Below are positions 8,901-19,385 of a stretch of DNA of 64,000 bases, piece by piece. The notes beneath the pieces were generated by a model. It had not been told where the DNA came from, did no database searches, and worked only from the letters and a program-made list of their open reading frames with translations. Origin of the DNA: Flaviramulus sp. GTDB taxonomy: Bacteria > Bacteroidota > Bacteroidia > Flavobacteriales > Flavobacteriaceae. The stretch's first letter is position 1. Each line of letters opens with the position of its first letter. Where the stretch lies: assembly GCA_030731745.1 (NCBI GenBank), contig JANQTJ010000014.1, positions 1 through 64,000 on the forward strand, written 5' to 3'. Position numbers and translations under genes: made by a program.

Positions 8901-9293
8901 ATGAGTAAAATAACCGTCATATCTTATTCTATTTTGATTCTTATTCAGAGTTTCAATATCAACATTGAAGACATCTCAAAGTTCAATGCGCTATTGGATC
9001 ATGCCAAGTATCATCAAGAAGTTTATGGCGATAATTTTTTTGAATTTATTTCAGAACATTACGGCGAACAAATGGCGTCTCATCAAAACAAGCACAAAGA
9101 GCACGAAGATTTGCCTTTTAAAGATAGTCACCATATACTTTCGCATATAAACACGTCATTTACGTTATTTCAAACCATCATTTATCCTGCTAATTCTTCA
9201 ACATTAATAGAAGTTCCTCTAAACTTTATTTACAAAGAATCTATTTCTTTATTTGAAAAACCATCTGTTTTTCAGCCTCCAAAATTAGCTTAA
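8901..9293 (+). CDS. Small His-rich exported protein upstream of the metal-efflux pump
   Basis: A 130-residue protein with a hydrophobic N-terminus (about residues 4-19) that could be a signal peptide or anchor. The middle is rich in His and acidic residues (HYGEQMASHQNKHKEHEDL and DSHHILSH), which suggests metal binding. I recognise no domain. It sits 77 bp before czcA on the same strand and may act as a periplasmic metal-binding accessory of the efflux system. That role is inferred from position and composition only. A TATTTTTG (8877-8884) just upstream resembles a promoter -7 element, but no matching -33 is evident. Confidence 0.6.
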   Translation: MSKITVISYSILILIQSFNINIEDISKFNALLDHAKYHQEVYGDNFFEFISEHYGEQMASHQNKHKEHEDLPFKDSHHILSHINTSFTLFQTIIYPANSSTLIEVPLNFIYKESISLFEKPSVFQPPKLA

Positions 9294-9315
9294 TTTTTTC
9301 GACATTTATTTTTAA

Positions 9316-9343
9316 CCTATTTAAAATTAATTGTTTAAATAGG
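9316..9343. promoter_or_regulatory. Perfect inverted repeat upstream of czcA
   Basis: CCTATTTAAA and TTTAAATAGG form a perfect 10-bp inverted repeat with an 8-base spacer, 28 bp before the czcA start. It could be an operator for a dimeric regulator or an RNA hairpin (attenuator or terminator) between the small gene and the pump. No strong T-run follows, so an operator or processing site is as likely as a terminator. Confidence 0.5.
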
Positions 9344-9370
9344 AATCATTAATTTTCATTAAAATGAATT

Positions 9371-12300
9371 ATGCTAGAAAACATCATAAAATTCAGCTTA
9401 AAAAATAAGCTAATTATTCTACTTTTTACAGCATTTGTTATTGGTCTTGGAATTTTCTCTTTAACACAAATTCCTATTGGTGCTGTACCAGATATAACCA
9501 ATAACCAAGTACAGGTTATTACAACCTCCAGAAACTTATCAACACAAGATGTTGAACAATTTATTACCTACCCAGTAGAGCTAGAAATGGCCAATTTACC
9601 GGGAGTTGAAGAAATTCGTTCTGTATCAAAATTTGGATTATCAGTGGTTACTATTGTTTTTGAAGATAAACTAGGAACCTATTTACCCAGACAACTTATT
9701 GCAGAAAAAATAAAATCGGCATCAGAGAAAATCCCGGAGGGTTTTGGTTCTCCAGAAATGGGACCTATTACAACGGGATTGGGCGAAATTTATCAATATA
9801 TTTTAGATGTAAAACCCGAATTTAAAAACCGTTATTCTTCTACCGAATTACGAACCATACAAGATTGGATAGTAAAACGCCAACTTTCTGGAATTCCAGG
9901 AGTGGTAGAAGTAAATACATGGGGTGGAAATTTAAAACAATACGAAGTTGCCATTAATCCAGAAAAGCTGAAAGCCATGAATATTACTTACATGGAAATT
10001 TTTGATGCTTTAATAAAAAATAACAGTGTTGCTGGTGGTGGATACATCGAAAAAACCAATAAAGCATTTTTTATTCGTGGTGAAGGCTTAGTTAATTCGC
10101 TAAATGATATCGAAAATATAGTTATAAAAAACGACCGCTTGCCAGTTTACATAAAAGATGTAGCTCAAGTAGGTTTTGGGAGTGCTACCCGTTTTGGAGC
10201 TATAACTGGGAATGGCGAAGGCGAAAAAGTACTAGGGCAAGTTATGATGCTTAAAGATGGTAACTCTAAACAAGTTATTGATGCCGTTAAAGAACGTGTT
10301 GCTTCTATACAAAATTCTTTACCCGAAGGTGTGTATATTAATGGTTTTTTGGAACGTAGTGAACTTATTGCGAAAACAACATTTACCGTAGCCGAAAATT
10401 TAATTTTGGGCTCACTTATAGTCATTTTTGTTGTGGTTTTATTGTTAGGTAATTTACGTTCTGGTTTAGTTGTGGCTTCGGTAATTCCATTGTGTTTGTT
10501 ATTTGCCATTTCACTCATGAATATTTTTGGGATTGACGCCAATTTAATGAGTTTAGGTGCTATTGACTTTGGAATCATCATTGATGGCGCTGTTATTATT
10601 GTTGAATTTATAGCCTTTCAAATTACGAGTCAGAGTGCAAAAATTTCATCACTTTCTAAAATAGATCAGCAAATTCAGATAGATACAATTACTTATAAAA
10701 GTGCATCAAAAATGATGAATTCTGCCATTTTTGGGCAGCTTATCATTTTGATTGTTTTCATTCCTATTTTATCATTAAGTGGTGTTGAAGGCAAAATGTT
10801 TAAACCTATGGCGCTTACCTTCAGTTTTGCTTTAATTGGTGCTATGCTATTTTGCTTAACCTATGTGCCTGTAATTTCATCAATGTTTTTAAAACCTAAT
10901 AAACAAAGCGATAAAAATATATCGGTTAGGTTAATGACATTCTTAACTAAATTATATAAACCAACCATTCATTGGGCTTTAGAAAATAAAAAAATTGTGG
11001 TTTCTCTAGCGGGTTTATTATTGGCGTCAAGTATTTGGCTTTTTACAACAATGGGAGGCGAATTTGTGCCAACATTAGATGAAGGTGACTTTGTAATTCA
11101 GCCCGTTTTAAAAACTGGAACATCATTGGGTAAAACCATTGAAATAACAACTAAAATTGAACAAATTCTTTTAGGAAATTTTCCGGAAGTAGATCAAGTA
11201 GTTAGTAGAATTGGTGCTGCCGAAGTACCAACTGACCCAATGAGTATGGAAGAGAGTGATGTGATCATAAAATTAAAACCAAAAAGCGAATGGGTTTCGG
11301 CGGAAAGTAAAGATAAACTTGCTGATAAATTTAAAGAAGCACTTGCTATAATTCCGGGTATGGAAGTAGAATTTACACAACCCATAGAAATGCGATTCAA
11401 TGAATTAATTACAGGTGTTCGTGCCGATGTTGCTGTTAAAATTTTTGGTGAAGACTTATCAATCTTAGCTAATAAAGCAAACGAAATTAAATCACTTATT
11501 CAAAATGTGGAAGGTGCATCAGATATCATTATCGAAAAAGTAGAAGGCTTACCCCAAATGAGTGTTAATTATAACAGAAACAAAATTGCCCGATATGGTT
11601 TAAACATTTCAGATATTAATCAAATAATATCTATGGGTTTTGCTGGAAAAATAGTGGGGAATGTTTTTGAAGGAGAAAAACGCTTTGATTTAGTAATTCG
11701 TTTAGATCATAATCATAGAACAAATATTGAAAATCTTGAAAATTTATATGTGGATACACCTAGCGGAATTAAAATTCCTTTAAGTGAGTTAGCCGAAATT
11801 AAATACACAACAGGACCAGCAAAAATTTCTAGAGACGATACAAAACGAAGAATTGTTGTAGGGATTAATGTTAGAAACAGAGATTTACAATCTGTTGTAG
11901 ATGATGTTAGAAACATTATTGAAAGTAAAGTAAAACTCCCTGTAGGCTATAGTATCACTTATGGTGGTCAATTTGAAAACTTACAAAGTGCCAAAGCCAG
12001 ATTAATGGTAGCTGTACCCATAGCACTTGTTTTAATTTTTATTCTACTCCATTTTGCATTTGGCTCAATAAAGGAAGCTGCTATGGTTTATTCTGCTATT
12101 CCACTATCGGCGGTTGGTGGTATTTTATTATTATGGTTTAGAGATATGCCCTTTAGTATTTCAGCAGGTGTTGGTTTTATTGCCCTTTTTGGTATCGCGG
12201 TATTAAACGGTATTGTTTTAATCGAACATTTTAAAGAACTAAAAGAAGAAGGCATTACAAATATAGAAGAACTAATAAAAAGAGGGACTACAGAGCGTTT

Positions 12301-13684
12301 AAGACCCGTTTTATTAACAGCTGCTGCTGCTGCTTTGGGCTTTTTGCCAATGGCAATTTCAACAAATGCAGGAGCCGAGGTACAACGCCCATTAGCAACC
12401 GTTGTTATTGGCGGCTTAGTAACCGCAACCGTTTTAACACTTATAGTGCTACCTGTTTTATATGCTTGGTTTGAAGAAAAAAAAGAAATTAAAATGAACA
12501 AAAAAAACATAATCACTGTTATTATTATTTTACTGTGTTTAAAAATAAATGCACAAAACGAGCAAATTACAGTTAATGAGGCTATTAATTTAGCTATTGA
12601 AAACAACTCAAACTTAAAAGCATCATCTTTAAAAACGAATGAAGCCAAAGCATTAGTTGGAAGCGCTTTTAGTTTTGACAAAACAGCTGTTTATTATAGT
12701 TATGACGAAAATAATTTAGCTATAAATGGTGAACCATTAAGAGTTTTTGGAGTGTCTCAAGATTTTAAATTTCCAACCGTTTATTTTGCTGATAAAAAAG
12801 TAAATAAAGCAAAATTGAATATGGAAAAATCTCATTATGATATCCAGCTAGAAGCTTTAAAACGCAATGTGCATTTAGCATATTCGAATTTAAATTTTGC
12901 TAAGAATAAAACAAAAACCTATAAGTTTCTGGATAGTTTATACGAAAAGTTTGTTAGTGCGTCTGAACGTCGTTTTGAATTGGGAGAAACGAATTATTTA
13001 GAAATGATTACTGCAAAATCTAAAAGAAAACAACTTGAAACAGTTTACAAACAATCGCAACAAGAAGTTATTTTAGCCGAAGAACAATTAAAAAAAATAA
13101 TACAAATTGATTCGTTCTCTATTATTGAAAACCGCCCACAAAAACTAGAACTACAAAGCATCTCAATTGAAAATAATTTAGGTTTTTCATATTTCGAAAA
13201 TTCTAAAAGCTACTATAACGCATTAAATCAACAGGAAAAACAAAACCTTTTACCAGATTTAAATGTTGAATATTTTCAGGGAACAAACAGTACATTAAAT
13301 ACAAATATTAAAGGCTATCAATTTGGTGTTAAAATCCCATTATTTTTTAGCGGACATACATCAAAAATCAAGGCATCAAAAATAGCTGAGGAAGTAGTTG
13401 AAGCGGAAAAACAAGACTACTCCATTAAATTAAATGTTGAATATCAATCACTATTGGCAAAACTTCAGCAATATAACGAGGCCATAATTTATTACGAAAC
13501 ACAAGGAAAAACACTTTCAAATGAAATTATAAAAACCGCTGAACAAACCTTTAAGGAAGGCGAAATAGATTTCTTTCAATACATACAAAGTATTGAGATT
13601 GCAACCGATATTGAGCTCTCTTACCTTGACAACCTAAATGCTTATAACCAAACTATCATTACTATCAATTATCTAATACTTTAA
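9371..13684 (+). CDS. czcA: CzcA-type heavy-metal RND pump fused to a TolC-like outer-membrane domain
   Basis: 1437 residues in two parts. Residues 1 to about 1035 are a heavy-metal-efflux RND pump: N-terminal helix, periplasmic domain, and membrane segments around 340-480, 530-550 and 870-1030. The fourth-helix motif DFG(399-401)-III-Asp405-GAVIIVE resembles the divalent-cation (CzcA-like) rather than the Cu/Ag (CusA-like) signature. From residue 1042 (internal ATG at 12494) an outer-membrane efflux protein begins: a signal-like segment (MNKKNIITVIIILLCLKINAQ), then TolC-type helical hairpins (QITVNEAINLAIENNSNLK). Such fusions are known in Bacteroidota. The start lies 77 bp after the small His-rich gene. 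The adaptor gene follows after 3 bp, so the three form an operon. Substrates are probably Zn, Co or Cd, but the metal is not proven. Confidence 0.92.
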   Translation: MLENIIKFSLKNKLIILLFTAFVIGLGIFSLTQIPIGAVPDITNNQVQVITTSRNLSTQDVEQFITYPVELEMANLPGVEEIRSVSKFGLSVVTIVFEDKLGTYLPRQLIAEKIKSASEKIPEGFGSPEMGPITTGLGEIYQYILDVKPEFKNRYSSTELRTIQDWIVKRQLSGIPGVVEVNTWGGNLKQYEVAINPEKLKAMNITYMEIFDALIKNNSVAGGGYIEKTNKAFFIRGEGLVNSLNDIENIVIKNDRLPVYIKDVAQVGFGSATRFGAITGNGEGEKVLGQVMMLKDGNSKQVIDAVKERVASIQNSLPEGVYINGFLERSELIAKTTFTVAENLILGSLIVIFVVVLLLGNLRSGLVVASVIPLCLLFAISLMNIFGIDANLMSLGAIDFGIIIDGAVIIVEFIAFQITSQSAKISSLSKIDQQIQIDTITYKSASKMMNSAIFGQLIILIVFIPILSLSGVEGKMFKPMALTFSFALIGAMLFCLTYVPVISSMFLKPNKQSDKNISVRLMTFLTKLYKPTIHWALENKKIVVSLAGLLLASSIWLFTTMGGEFVPTLDEGDFVIQPVLKTGTSLGKTIEITTKIEQILLGNFPEVDQVVSRIGAAEVPTDPMSMEESDVIIKLKPKSEWVSAESKDKLADKFKEALAIIPGMEVEFTQPIEMRFNELITGVRADVAVKIFGEDLSILANKANEIKSLIQNVEGASDIIIEKVEGLPQMSVNYNRNKIARYGLNISDINQIISMGFAGKIVGNVFEGEKRFDLVIRLDHNHRTNIENLENLYVDTPSGIKIPLSELAEIKYTTGPAKISRDDTKRRIVVGINVRNRDLQSVVDDVRNIIESKVKLPVGYSITYGGQFENLQSAKARLMVAVPIALVLIFILLHFAFGSIKEAAMVYSAIPLSAVGGILLLWFRDMPFSISAGVGFIALFGIAVLNGIVLIEHFKELKEEGITNIEELIKRGTTERLRPVLLTAAAAALGFLPMAISTNAGAEVQRPLATVVIGGLVTATVLTLIVLPVLYAWFEEKKEIKMNKKNIITVIIILLCLKINAQNEQITVNEAINLAIENNSNLKASSLKTNEAKALVGSAFSFDKTAVYYSYDENNLAINGEPLRVFGVSQDFKFPTVYFADKKVNKAKLNMEKSHYDIQLEALKRNVHLAYSNLNFAKNKTKTYKFLDSLYEKFVSASERRFELGETNYLEMITAKSKRKQLETVYKQSQQEVILAEEQLKKIIQIDSFSIIENRPQKLELQSISIENNLGFSYFENSKSYYNALNQQEKQNLLPDLNVEYFQGTNSTLNTNIKGYQFGVKIPLFFSGHTSKIKASKIAEEVVEAEKQDYSIKLNVEYQSLLAKLQQYNEAIIYYETQGKTLSNEIIKTAEQTFKEGEIDFFQYIQSIEIATDIELSYLDNLNAYNQTIITINYLIL

Positions 13685-13687
13685 AAA

Positions 13688-14824
13688 ATGAAATATCTAT
13701 ATATCACACTATTTTCAATTGTTTTAGTAGCATGTGGAAAATCAGAAAAAAACAATGAAACTACTGTTTCGGAAACTTTAAACCAAAATGAAATTATAAT
13801 TAGTGAATCTCAATTTTCAAGCGAAAAAATGGAACTAGGTCGAATTGAAGAATACTTATTTAACGAGACCATTAAAACTAACGGTATGATTGATGTACCA
13901 CCTCAAAACAAAGCTATAATAAGCACCTTTTTGGGTGGCTATATTACCAAAACACCTTTATTAATAGGGGATAAAGTTAAAAAAGGACAGGTTTTAGTAA
14001 CGCTAGAAAACCCTGAATTTATTGAACTGCAACAACAGTATCTAGAAGTAGCGGAACAACTTACCTATTTAAAAGCTGAATATATTCGCCAGGAAACACT
14101 TTTTGCTGAAAATATTACCTCACAAAAAAACTTTTTAAAAGCCGAAAGTTCTTATAAGAGTAGTTTAGCAAATTATAATGGTTTACGTAAAAAATTAGTG
14201 ATGTTAAATATCAATCCAACTTCTGTTGAAACTGGTACTATTACCTCTAGCATAAACCTATATTCTCCTATAGATGGTTACATTACCAAGGTAAATATAA
14301 GTAATGGTATGCATGTTTCTTCTAATGATGTTATTATTGAAATTGTAGATACAGATCATATTCACTTAGAATTATCTGTTTTTGAAAAAGATATTCTGAA
14401 TGTAAAAAAGGGACAAAAAATAGCATTTAAAATACCTGAAGCCTCAGATAAAATTTTTAAAGCAGAAGTACATTTAGTAGGTACTACCATAGATAAAAAT
14501 ACCCGAACTGTAAATGTACATGGACACAGGGATGATGAATCTAAGGCTAATTTTATAGTTGGAATGTTTATTGAGGCAGATATCATAATAGAATCTAAAA
14601 ACAAACTAGCACTTCCAAAAGAAGCTATTATTGAGCAAGATGGCAATAACTTTGTTTTAGTTTTAAAAAGTAAAAAAGAAAACGTATTTCACTTTGAAAA
14701 AATTAAAGTTGATACAGGTACAGAATCTGAAACTTATGTTAACATTATAAATGCTGATAGATTAATAAATAAAGATGTTATTATAAAAGGTGCTTTTATG
14801 GTTTTAAATGGAAGTGAAGAATAA
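13688..14824 (+). CDS. Efflux RND periplasmic adaptor (CzcB/CusB type), lipoprotein
   Basis: A 378-residue membrane-fusion protein that would bridge the CzcA pump and its outer-membrane channel. It has a lipoprotein signal with Cys16 (IVLVACGK). A barrel-sandwich hybrid half (LGGYITKTPLLIGDKVKKGQVLVTLENPEF) precedes an alpha-hairpin (about 115-170), then the second lipoyl half (LYSPIDGYITKVNISNGMHV) and beta-barrel segments. It starts 3 bp after czcA and is clearly co-transcribed. It converges on the M28 peptidase gene, with 21 bp between the two stops. Confidence 0.93.
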   Translation: MKYLYITLFSIVLVACGKSEKNNETTVSETLNQNEIIISESQFSSEKMELGRIEEYLFNETIKTNGMIDVPPQNKAIISTFLGGYITKTPLLIGDKVKKGQVLVTLENPEFIELQQQYLEVAEQLTYLKAEYIRQETLFAENITSQKNFLKAESSYKSSLANYNGLRKKLVMLNINPTSVETGTITSSINLYSPIDGYITKVNISNGMHVSSNDVIIEIVDTDHIHLELSVFEKDILNVKKGQKIAFKIPEASDKIFKAEVHLVGTTIDKNTRTVNVHGHRDDESKANFIVGMFIEADIIIESKNKLALPKEAIIEQDGNNFVLVLKSKKENVFHFEKIKVDTGTESETYVNIINADRLINKDVIIKGAFMVLNGSEE

Positions 14825-14845
14825 ATAAAAGTCAAGCTGTTAAAA

Positions 14846-15757
14846 CTATAACCTATCTATTTTTTCAAAAACTGAAATAATGGTTTTAACAGCTTCTATA
14901 TAAAACTCTGGATTAATATTTTCATAATCATCCGTTGGCTCATGATAATCTTTATGATCTTCAACTCCAAAATATAAAAATGGAATGTCTTTTTTATGAA
15001 AGTTAGCATGATCAGAAGAATAAGTCCAGTTTTCTTCACCATCATAACCATCATGACCAGCTAATAGTTTGATTTTTTCAGAATCATCTAAGCGATTAAC
15101 GATAGCTTCTAATTTTTTATTTTTTGATGTACCCACAACAAATAATTCGTTTTTAGCATTTCTACTAATCATATCCATATTCAAATTGATTAAAATATCA
15201 TCAATAGAAATTATAGAATTATTTACAAAATATTTAGAGCCTTGTAACCCCAATTCTTCACCATCAAATGCTGCTAAAATCACAGAATGCTTAGGCGGAT
15301 ATTTATTAAAATATTCTGCAAAACTAAATAAAGCACTTAATCCTGAAGCATTATCATCAGCACCATTATATATTCTATCATTTTTAATACCTTCATGATC
15401 ATAATGCGCACTAATAACAATATATTTTTTTGGTAGTTCAGTTCCTTTTATAAAACCTAAAATATTAACAGCTTTATATATCTCCCTTTTATCTATAAAT
15501 GAAAAAGATTGATTATAATTTTTTACTAAAGGCTTTACTTTAAAAGAATGGAATTGATTAATTATGTATTTCTGTGTCTTAATAGCGCCTCTTGTACCAG
15601 TTCTTCTGCCTTCAAAAGCATCAGATGACAAAGATTTAATGTTCTTTAATAAAGCAATTTCGTCAAAAAAATTAGCATCAATTATATCTACTTGAGCAAG
15701 ACTTCTATTTATGAACAAACAAGAAATAATAACAAAATATAAGATATACTTATTCAT
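14846..15757 (-). CDS. Secreted M28-family metallopeptidase
   Basis: A 303-residue zinc aminopeptidase-like enzyme with a Sec signal peptide (about 1-21, ending in SLAQ). The M28 two-zinc centre is visible: His118/Asp120 (SAHYDHEG), Asp134 (NGADDNASG), Glu167/Glu168 (FDGEELG), Asp195 (LNMDMISR) and a C-terminal His in DHKDYHEPTDD. Length is typical for a stand-alone catalytic domain. It probably releases N-terminal amino acids from peptides outside the cytoplasm. The gene is monocistronic. Confidence 0.92.
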   Translation of the reverse strand: MNKYILYFVIISCLFINRSLAQVDIIDANFFDEIALLKNIKSLSSDAFEGRRTGTRGAIKTQKYIINQFHSFKVKPLVKNYNQSFSFIDKREIYKAVNILGFIKGTELPKKYIVISAHYDHEGIKNDRIYNGADDNASGLSALFSFAEYFNKYPPKHSVILAAFDGEELGLQGSKYFVNNSIISIDDILINLNMDMISRNAKNELFVVGTSKNKKLEAIVNRLDDSEKIKLLAGHDGYDGEENWTYSSDHANFHKKDIPFLYFGVEDHKDYHEPTDDYENINPEFYIEAVKTIISVFEKIDRL

Positions 15758-15835
15758 TTATAATGATTGCAAATTATTTTATTAAGAAAAATATCTTTAT
15801 AATTAAACATACAAATTCAAATTTTATAAAAAAGA

Positions 15836-15871
15836 AAAACTCATATTATTAGGTAAAATAATATGAGTTTT
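15836..15871 (-). terminator. Terminator of the sdhCAB operon
   Basis: A 15-bp perfect stem (AAAACTCATATTATT / AATAATATGAGTTTT) with a 6-base loop lies 19 bp after the sdhB stop and ends in T-rich sequence. Confidence 0.8.
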
Positions 15872-15889
15872 GAATTATAATTATACTAA

Positions 15890-16630
15890 TTAAATAGATG
15901 CTTTCATAAGCTCTCTATTCATTCTAGCAATGTTATCAAGTGAAATACCTTTAGGACATTCTACCTCACAAGCTCCTGTATTTGTGCAGTTTCCAAAACC
16001 TTCTAAATCCATTTGAGCTACCATGTTTTTAACTCTATCTGCAGCTTCTATTTGGCCTTGAGGTAATAAGGCATATTGAGAAACTTTTGCACCAACAAAT
16101 AACATAGCACTTGAGTTTTTACAAGTGGCTACACAGGCTCCACAACCAATACAGGTTGCTGCATCCATGGCTGTATCTGCGGCTTGTTTAGAAATTAACG
16201 TAGCATTCGCATCTTGCGTATTTCCTGAAGTATTTACAGATATAAAACCTCCTGCTTGTTGAATGCGATCAAAAGCACTTCTATCTACAATTAAATCTTT
16301 AATTACAGGAAATGCGGTTGCACGCCAAGGTTCAATGTAAATAGTATCGCCGTCTTTAAAACTTCTCATGTGTAATTGACAAACAGTTATTGCTCTGTCT
16401 GGGCCATGTGCACGTCCGTTTATAAACATAGAACAGCTTCCACAGATACCTTCTCTACAGTCATGATCGAATGCAATTGGTTCTTCATCCTTATCGATTA
16501 AATCTTGATTTAAAACATCAAGCATCTCTAAAAATGACATGTCTGCGGACACATTATCAAGTTTATAATCAACAATTTTTCCTTGATCGTTAGCGCTTTT
16601 TTGACGCCATATTTTTAATGTTAATTTCAT
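15890..16630 (-). CDS. sdhB: Succinate dehydrogenase iron-sulfur subunit
   Basis: The 246-residue Fe-S subunit of complex II. It passes electrons from the flavoprotein to quinone. The [2Fe-2S] ligands are Cys58, 63, 66 and 84 ([10 protein letters not shown]...VC). The [4Fe-4S]/[3Fe-4S] ligands are Cys160, 163, 166, 170 ([11 protein letters not shown]) and Cys215, 221, 225 ([11 protein letters not shown]). It is the last gene of sdhCAB, 10 bp after sdhA, and is followed by a strong terminator. Confidence 0.97.
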   Translation of the reverse strand: MKLTLKIWRQKSANDQGKIVDYKLDNVSADMSFLEMLDVLNQDLIDKDEEPIAFDHDCREGICGSCSMFINGRAHGPDRAITVCQLHMRSFKDGDTIYIEPWRATAFPVIKDLIVDRSAFDRIQQAGGFISVNTSGNTQDANATLISKQAADTAMDAATCIGCGACVATCKNSSAMLFVGAKVSQYALLPQGQIEAADRVKNMVAQMDLEGFGNCTNTGACEVECPKGISLDNIARMNRELMKASI

Positions 16631-16640
16631 AACTACTTTG

Positions 16641-18641
16641 TTATTTATAACTTCTTTCTTTTACTTCAATATTTTCATATACCAATTCTTCCTTATGTAA
16701 TAAAGCATCTTTAGGTTCTCCTTTGTATTCCCAAGCAGAAACATACTGAAACTCTTTTCTTCTCATAGCTTCACCTTCTGGAGTTTGGTATTCATCTCTA
16801 AAATGTCCTCCAGCAGATTCTTCTCTTTGAAGCGCATCTTTAGCAAATAACTCTCCCAATTCTAGGAAATCGGCAACCCGTCCGGCTTTAGCTAATTCTT
16901 CGTTATATTCACCAGCAGTTCCTGGAACTTTAACATCTTTCCAGAACTCAGCTCTTAATTCTGCTATTTCAGAAATGGCATCTTTTAAATCTTTCTCATT
17001 TCTTGCCATTCCACATTTATTCCACATAATTTTTCCAAGTTTTTTATGGAAATAATCTACAGAATGCGTTCCGTTGTTATTTATAAGTTTATCTAAGTCA
17101 GATTTTACTTTCTCTTCTGCTTCATCAAACTCTTTTGTGTCAGTAGAGATTGCTCCTGTTCTAATATCATGAGATAAATAATCACCAATCGTGTATGGTA
17201 ACACAAAATAACCATCTGCTAGACCTTGCATTAATGCAGAAGCGCCTAATCTATTAGCGCCATGATCAGAGAAGTTAGCTTCTCCAATAGCATATAATCC
17301 AGGAACGGTAGTCATTAAATTATAGTCTACCCAAACACCACCCATAGTATAATGTACTGCAGGATAAATCATCATTGGTGTTTCGTATGGATTCTGATCT
17401 ACAATTTTTTCATACATCTGGAATAAATTCCCATACTTAGCCTTCACTATATCTCTACCTAACTTAGTAGTTATGGTCTTATCATTTTCATCTAGGCCTT
17501 TTATATGCGCTTGCTCTTTTCCATAACGTTGAATAGCTGCAGCAAAATCTAAATAAACAGCTTCACCTGTTTTGTTAACTCCATAACCTGCATCACAACG
17601 CTCTTTAGCTGCTCTAGAAGCCACATCACGGGGCACTAGATTACCAAAAGCTGGATAACGACGTTCTAAATAATAATCTCTATTCTCCTCTGAAATATCA
17701 GTTGGCTTTAATTTACCCTCTCTAATAGCTAAAACATCATCCATATTTTTTGGCACCCAAATACGACCATCATTTCTAAGAGATTCAGACATTAATGTTA
17801 GTTTAGATTGATGATCTCCTGAAACTGGAATACAAGTTGGATGAATTTGTGTAAAACAAGGATTTGCAAAAAAGGCACCACGTTTGTGAGCTTTCCATGC
17901 TGCAGTTACATTACTACCCATAGCATAAGTTGATAGGTAAAATAAATTACCATAGCCCCCTGTTCCTAAAACAACCGCATGGGCAGAATGACGCTCAATT
18001 TCACCTGTCACTAAATTTCGTGCAATAATACCCCTAGCTTTACCATCCACTATAACCACATCCAACATTTCGTGACGACTATACATTTTAATTTTACCAC
18101 GACCTATTTGACGATTCATTGCAGAATAAGCGCCTAATAAAAGCTGTTGACCTGTTTGGCCTTTTGCGTAAAATGTTCTAGAAACCAAAACACCACCAAA
18201 TGAACGGTTGTCTAATAAACCTCCGTAATCACGAGCAAAAGGAACGCCTTGTGCAACACATTGATCTATAATATTAGTAGAAACCTCAGCTAAACGATGT
18301 ACGTTAGCTTCACGCGAACGATAATCTCCACCTTTTACAGTATCGTAAAACAACCTGTATGTAGAGTCACCATCACCTTGATAATTCTTGGCAGCATTTA
18401 TACCTCCTTGAGCGGCGATAGAATGCGCACGTCTTGGAGAATCTTGAAAACAAAATGATTTTACATTATAGCCTAACTCAGCTAAAGTTGCTGCAGCAGA
18501 ACCTCCTGCTAAACCTGTACCAACAATAATAACATCAATTAAACGCTTATTAGCTGGATTAACTAAGTCTATTTTATTTTTATGATTAGTCCATTTATCG
18601 GCTAATGGCCCTTTTGGTATTTTTGAATCTAACGTTGCCAT
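16641..18641 (-). CDS. sdhA: Succinate dehydrogenase/fumarate reductase flavoprotein subunit
   Basis: The 666-residue catalytic subunit that oxidises succinate to fumarate with covalently bound FAD. The dinucleotide fold is at 38-58 ([14 protein letters not shown]). His73 ([11 protein letters not shown]) is the likely FAD-linking histidine. Active-site segments include [16 protein letters not shown] and a C-terminal RREEF-like Arg-rich part. The length fits the Bacteroidota/epsilonproteobacterial-type enzyme with a single cytochrome b subunit. One base separates it from the sdhC stop, and the genes are transcribed together. Confidence 0.97.
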   Translation of the reverse strand: MATLDSKIPKGPLADKWTNHKNKIDLVNPANKRLIDVIIVGTGLAGGSAAATLAELGYNVKSFCFQDSPRRAHSIAAQGGINAAKNYQGDGDSTYRLFYDTVKGGDYRSREANVHRLAEVSTNIIDQCVAQGVPFARDYGGLLDNRSFGGVLVSRTFYAKGQTGQQLLLGAYSAMNRQIGRGKIKMYSRHEMLDVVIVDGKARGIIARNLVTGEIERHSAHAVVLGTGGYGNLFYLSTYAMGSNVTAAWKAHKRGAFFANPCFTQIHPTCIPVSGDHQSKLTLMSESLRNDGRIWVPKNMDDVLAIREGKLKPTDISEENRDYYLERRYPAFGNLVPRDVASRAAKERCDAGYGVNKTGEAVYLDFAAAIQRYGKEQAHIKGLDENDKTITTKLGRDIVKAKYGNLFQMYEKIVDQNPYETPMMIYPAVHYTMGGVWVDYNLMTTVPGLYAIGEANFSDHGANRLGASALMQGLADGYFVLPYTIGDYLSHDIRTGAISTDTKEFDEAEEKVKSDLDKLINNNGTHSVDYFHKKLGKIMWNKCGMARNEKDLKDAISEIAELRAEFWKDVKVPGTAGEYNEELAKAGRVADFLELGELFAKDALQREESAGGHFRDEYQTPEGEAMRRKEFQYVSAWEYKGEPKDALLHKEELVYENIEVKERSYK

Positions 18642-18642
18642 A

Positions 18643-19329
18643 TTATTCTAATACGTATTTAAGATGATGATAAAGCGCTACAAAAATGAAACCTATTGGA
18701 ATAATAATTGAATAGGCCTTACCTATATTTTGTAATGTTTTCTTTCTTCCTGCTGTACCTCCCATAGATTGGAAAGCAGAAGTAAACCCGTGTAACAAAT
18801 GCAATGCTAAAAAAACAAACGCTATAACGTAGGCAATTGTTCTTGTATGACTATGAAATTTATGAGTAAGCTCTTCATGATATCTGAAACCTTCAACGCC
18901 TTCCATGGTACCCGACCAATCGCCATTTATAAATTTAGTATTTATTTCTGGAAACCAAAAATCAATAAAATGAAGTATAATAAAAGCAAGTATAGCAATA
19001 CCGCTATAAATCATATTTCTACTCATCCAAGTAGAATTGGATGCACCATTAGTTTTAACATAACTAACTTTTCTTGCAGTATTGTTTTTCAACTCTAAAA
19101 TAAAACCCATTACAAAATGAAAAACAACTCCAAAAATTAATACAGGTTGAAGTAAAAATTGAACCAATGGATTTGTTCCCATAAAATGAGAAACTTCGTT
19201 GAAAAGATCGGGATTGAATACCGACAAAATGTTAATTGATAAATGCTGAACCAAGAAAAACATAAGGAAGAATGCAGAAAGCGCCATGGCTACTTTTCTT
19301 CCAATTGAAGACTTAAAAAATCCGCCCAT
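18643..19329 (-). CDS. sdhC: Succinate dehydrogenase cytochrome b subunit
   Basis: The 228-residue membrane anchor with five predicted helices and several His residues suited to di-heme b ligation (H29 in FFLVQHLS, H71 in VFHFVMG, others in [10 protein letters not shown] and ALHLLHGF). This is the B-type (fused C/D) subunit usual in Bacteroidota. It reduces menaquinone at the inner membrane. First gene of sdhCAB, with a clear promoter upstream. Confidence 0.95.
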   Translation of the reverse strand: MGGFFKSSIGRKVAMALSAFFLMFFLVQHLSINILSVFNPDLFNEVSHFMGTNPLVQFLLQPVLIFGVVFHFVMGFILELKNNTARKVSYVKTNGASNSTWMSRNMIYSGIAILAFIILHFIDFWFPEINTKFINGDWSGTMEGVEGFRYHEELTHKFHSHTRTIAYVIAFVFLALHLLHGFTSAFQSMGGTAGRKKTLQNIGKAYSIIIPIGFIFVALYHHLKYVLE

Positions 19330-19354
19330 TTTTATAACGTTAATTTATTTAATA

Positions 19355-19385
19355 CAAAGGTACGTCAGCGTTCATATATAGACAA
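19355..19385 (-). promoter_or_regulatory. Promoter of sdhCAB
   Basis: On the minus strand, TTG (19385-19383), 20 bases, then TACCTTTG (19362-19355) matches the Bacteroidota housekeeping promoter TTG-N19ish-TAnnTTTG. The leader to the sdhC ATG would be about 20 nt. Confidence 0.75.

Noticed and set aside
10165..10581. 138-codon minus-strand frame inside czcA
   Set aside because: Same reason: opposite-strand shadow of a confidently assigned gene.
12088..12681. 197-codon open frame on the minus strand inside czcA
   Set aside because: Antisense shadow of the strongly conserved RND membrane region; no ribosome-site or family match.
12494..13684. Separate tolC gene starting at the internal ATG
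   Set aside because: The frame is continuous with the pump and no stop or promoter separates them; a fusion is the simpler reading, though post-translational cleavage is possible (see findings).
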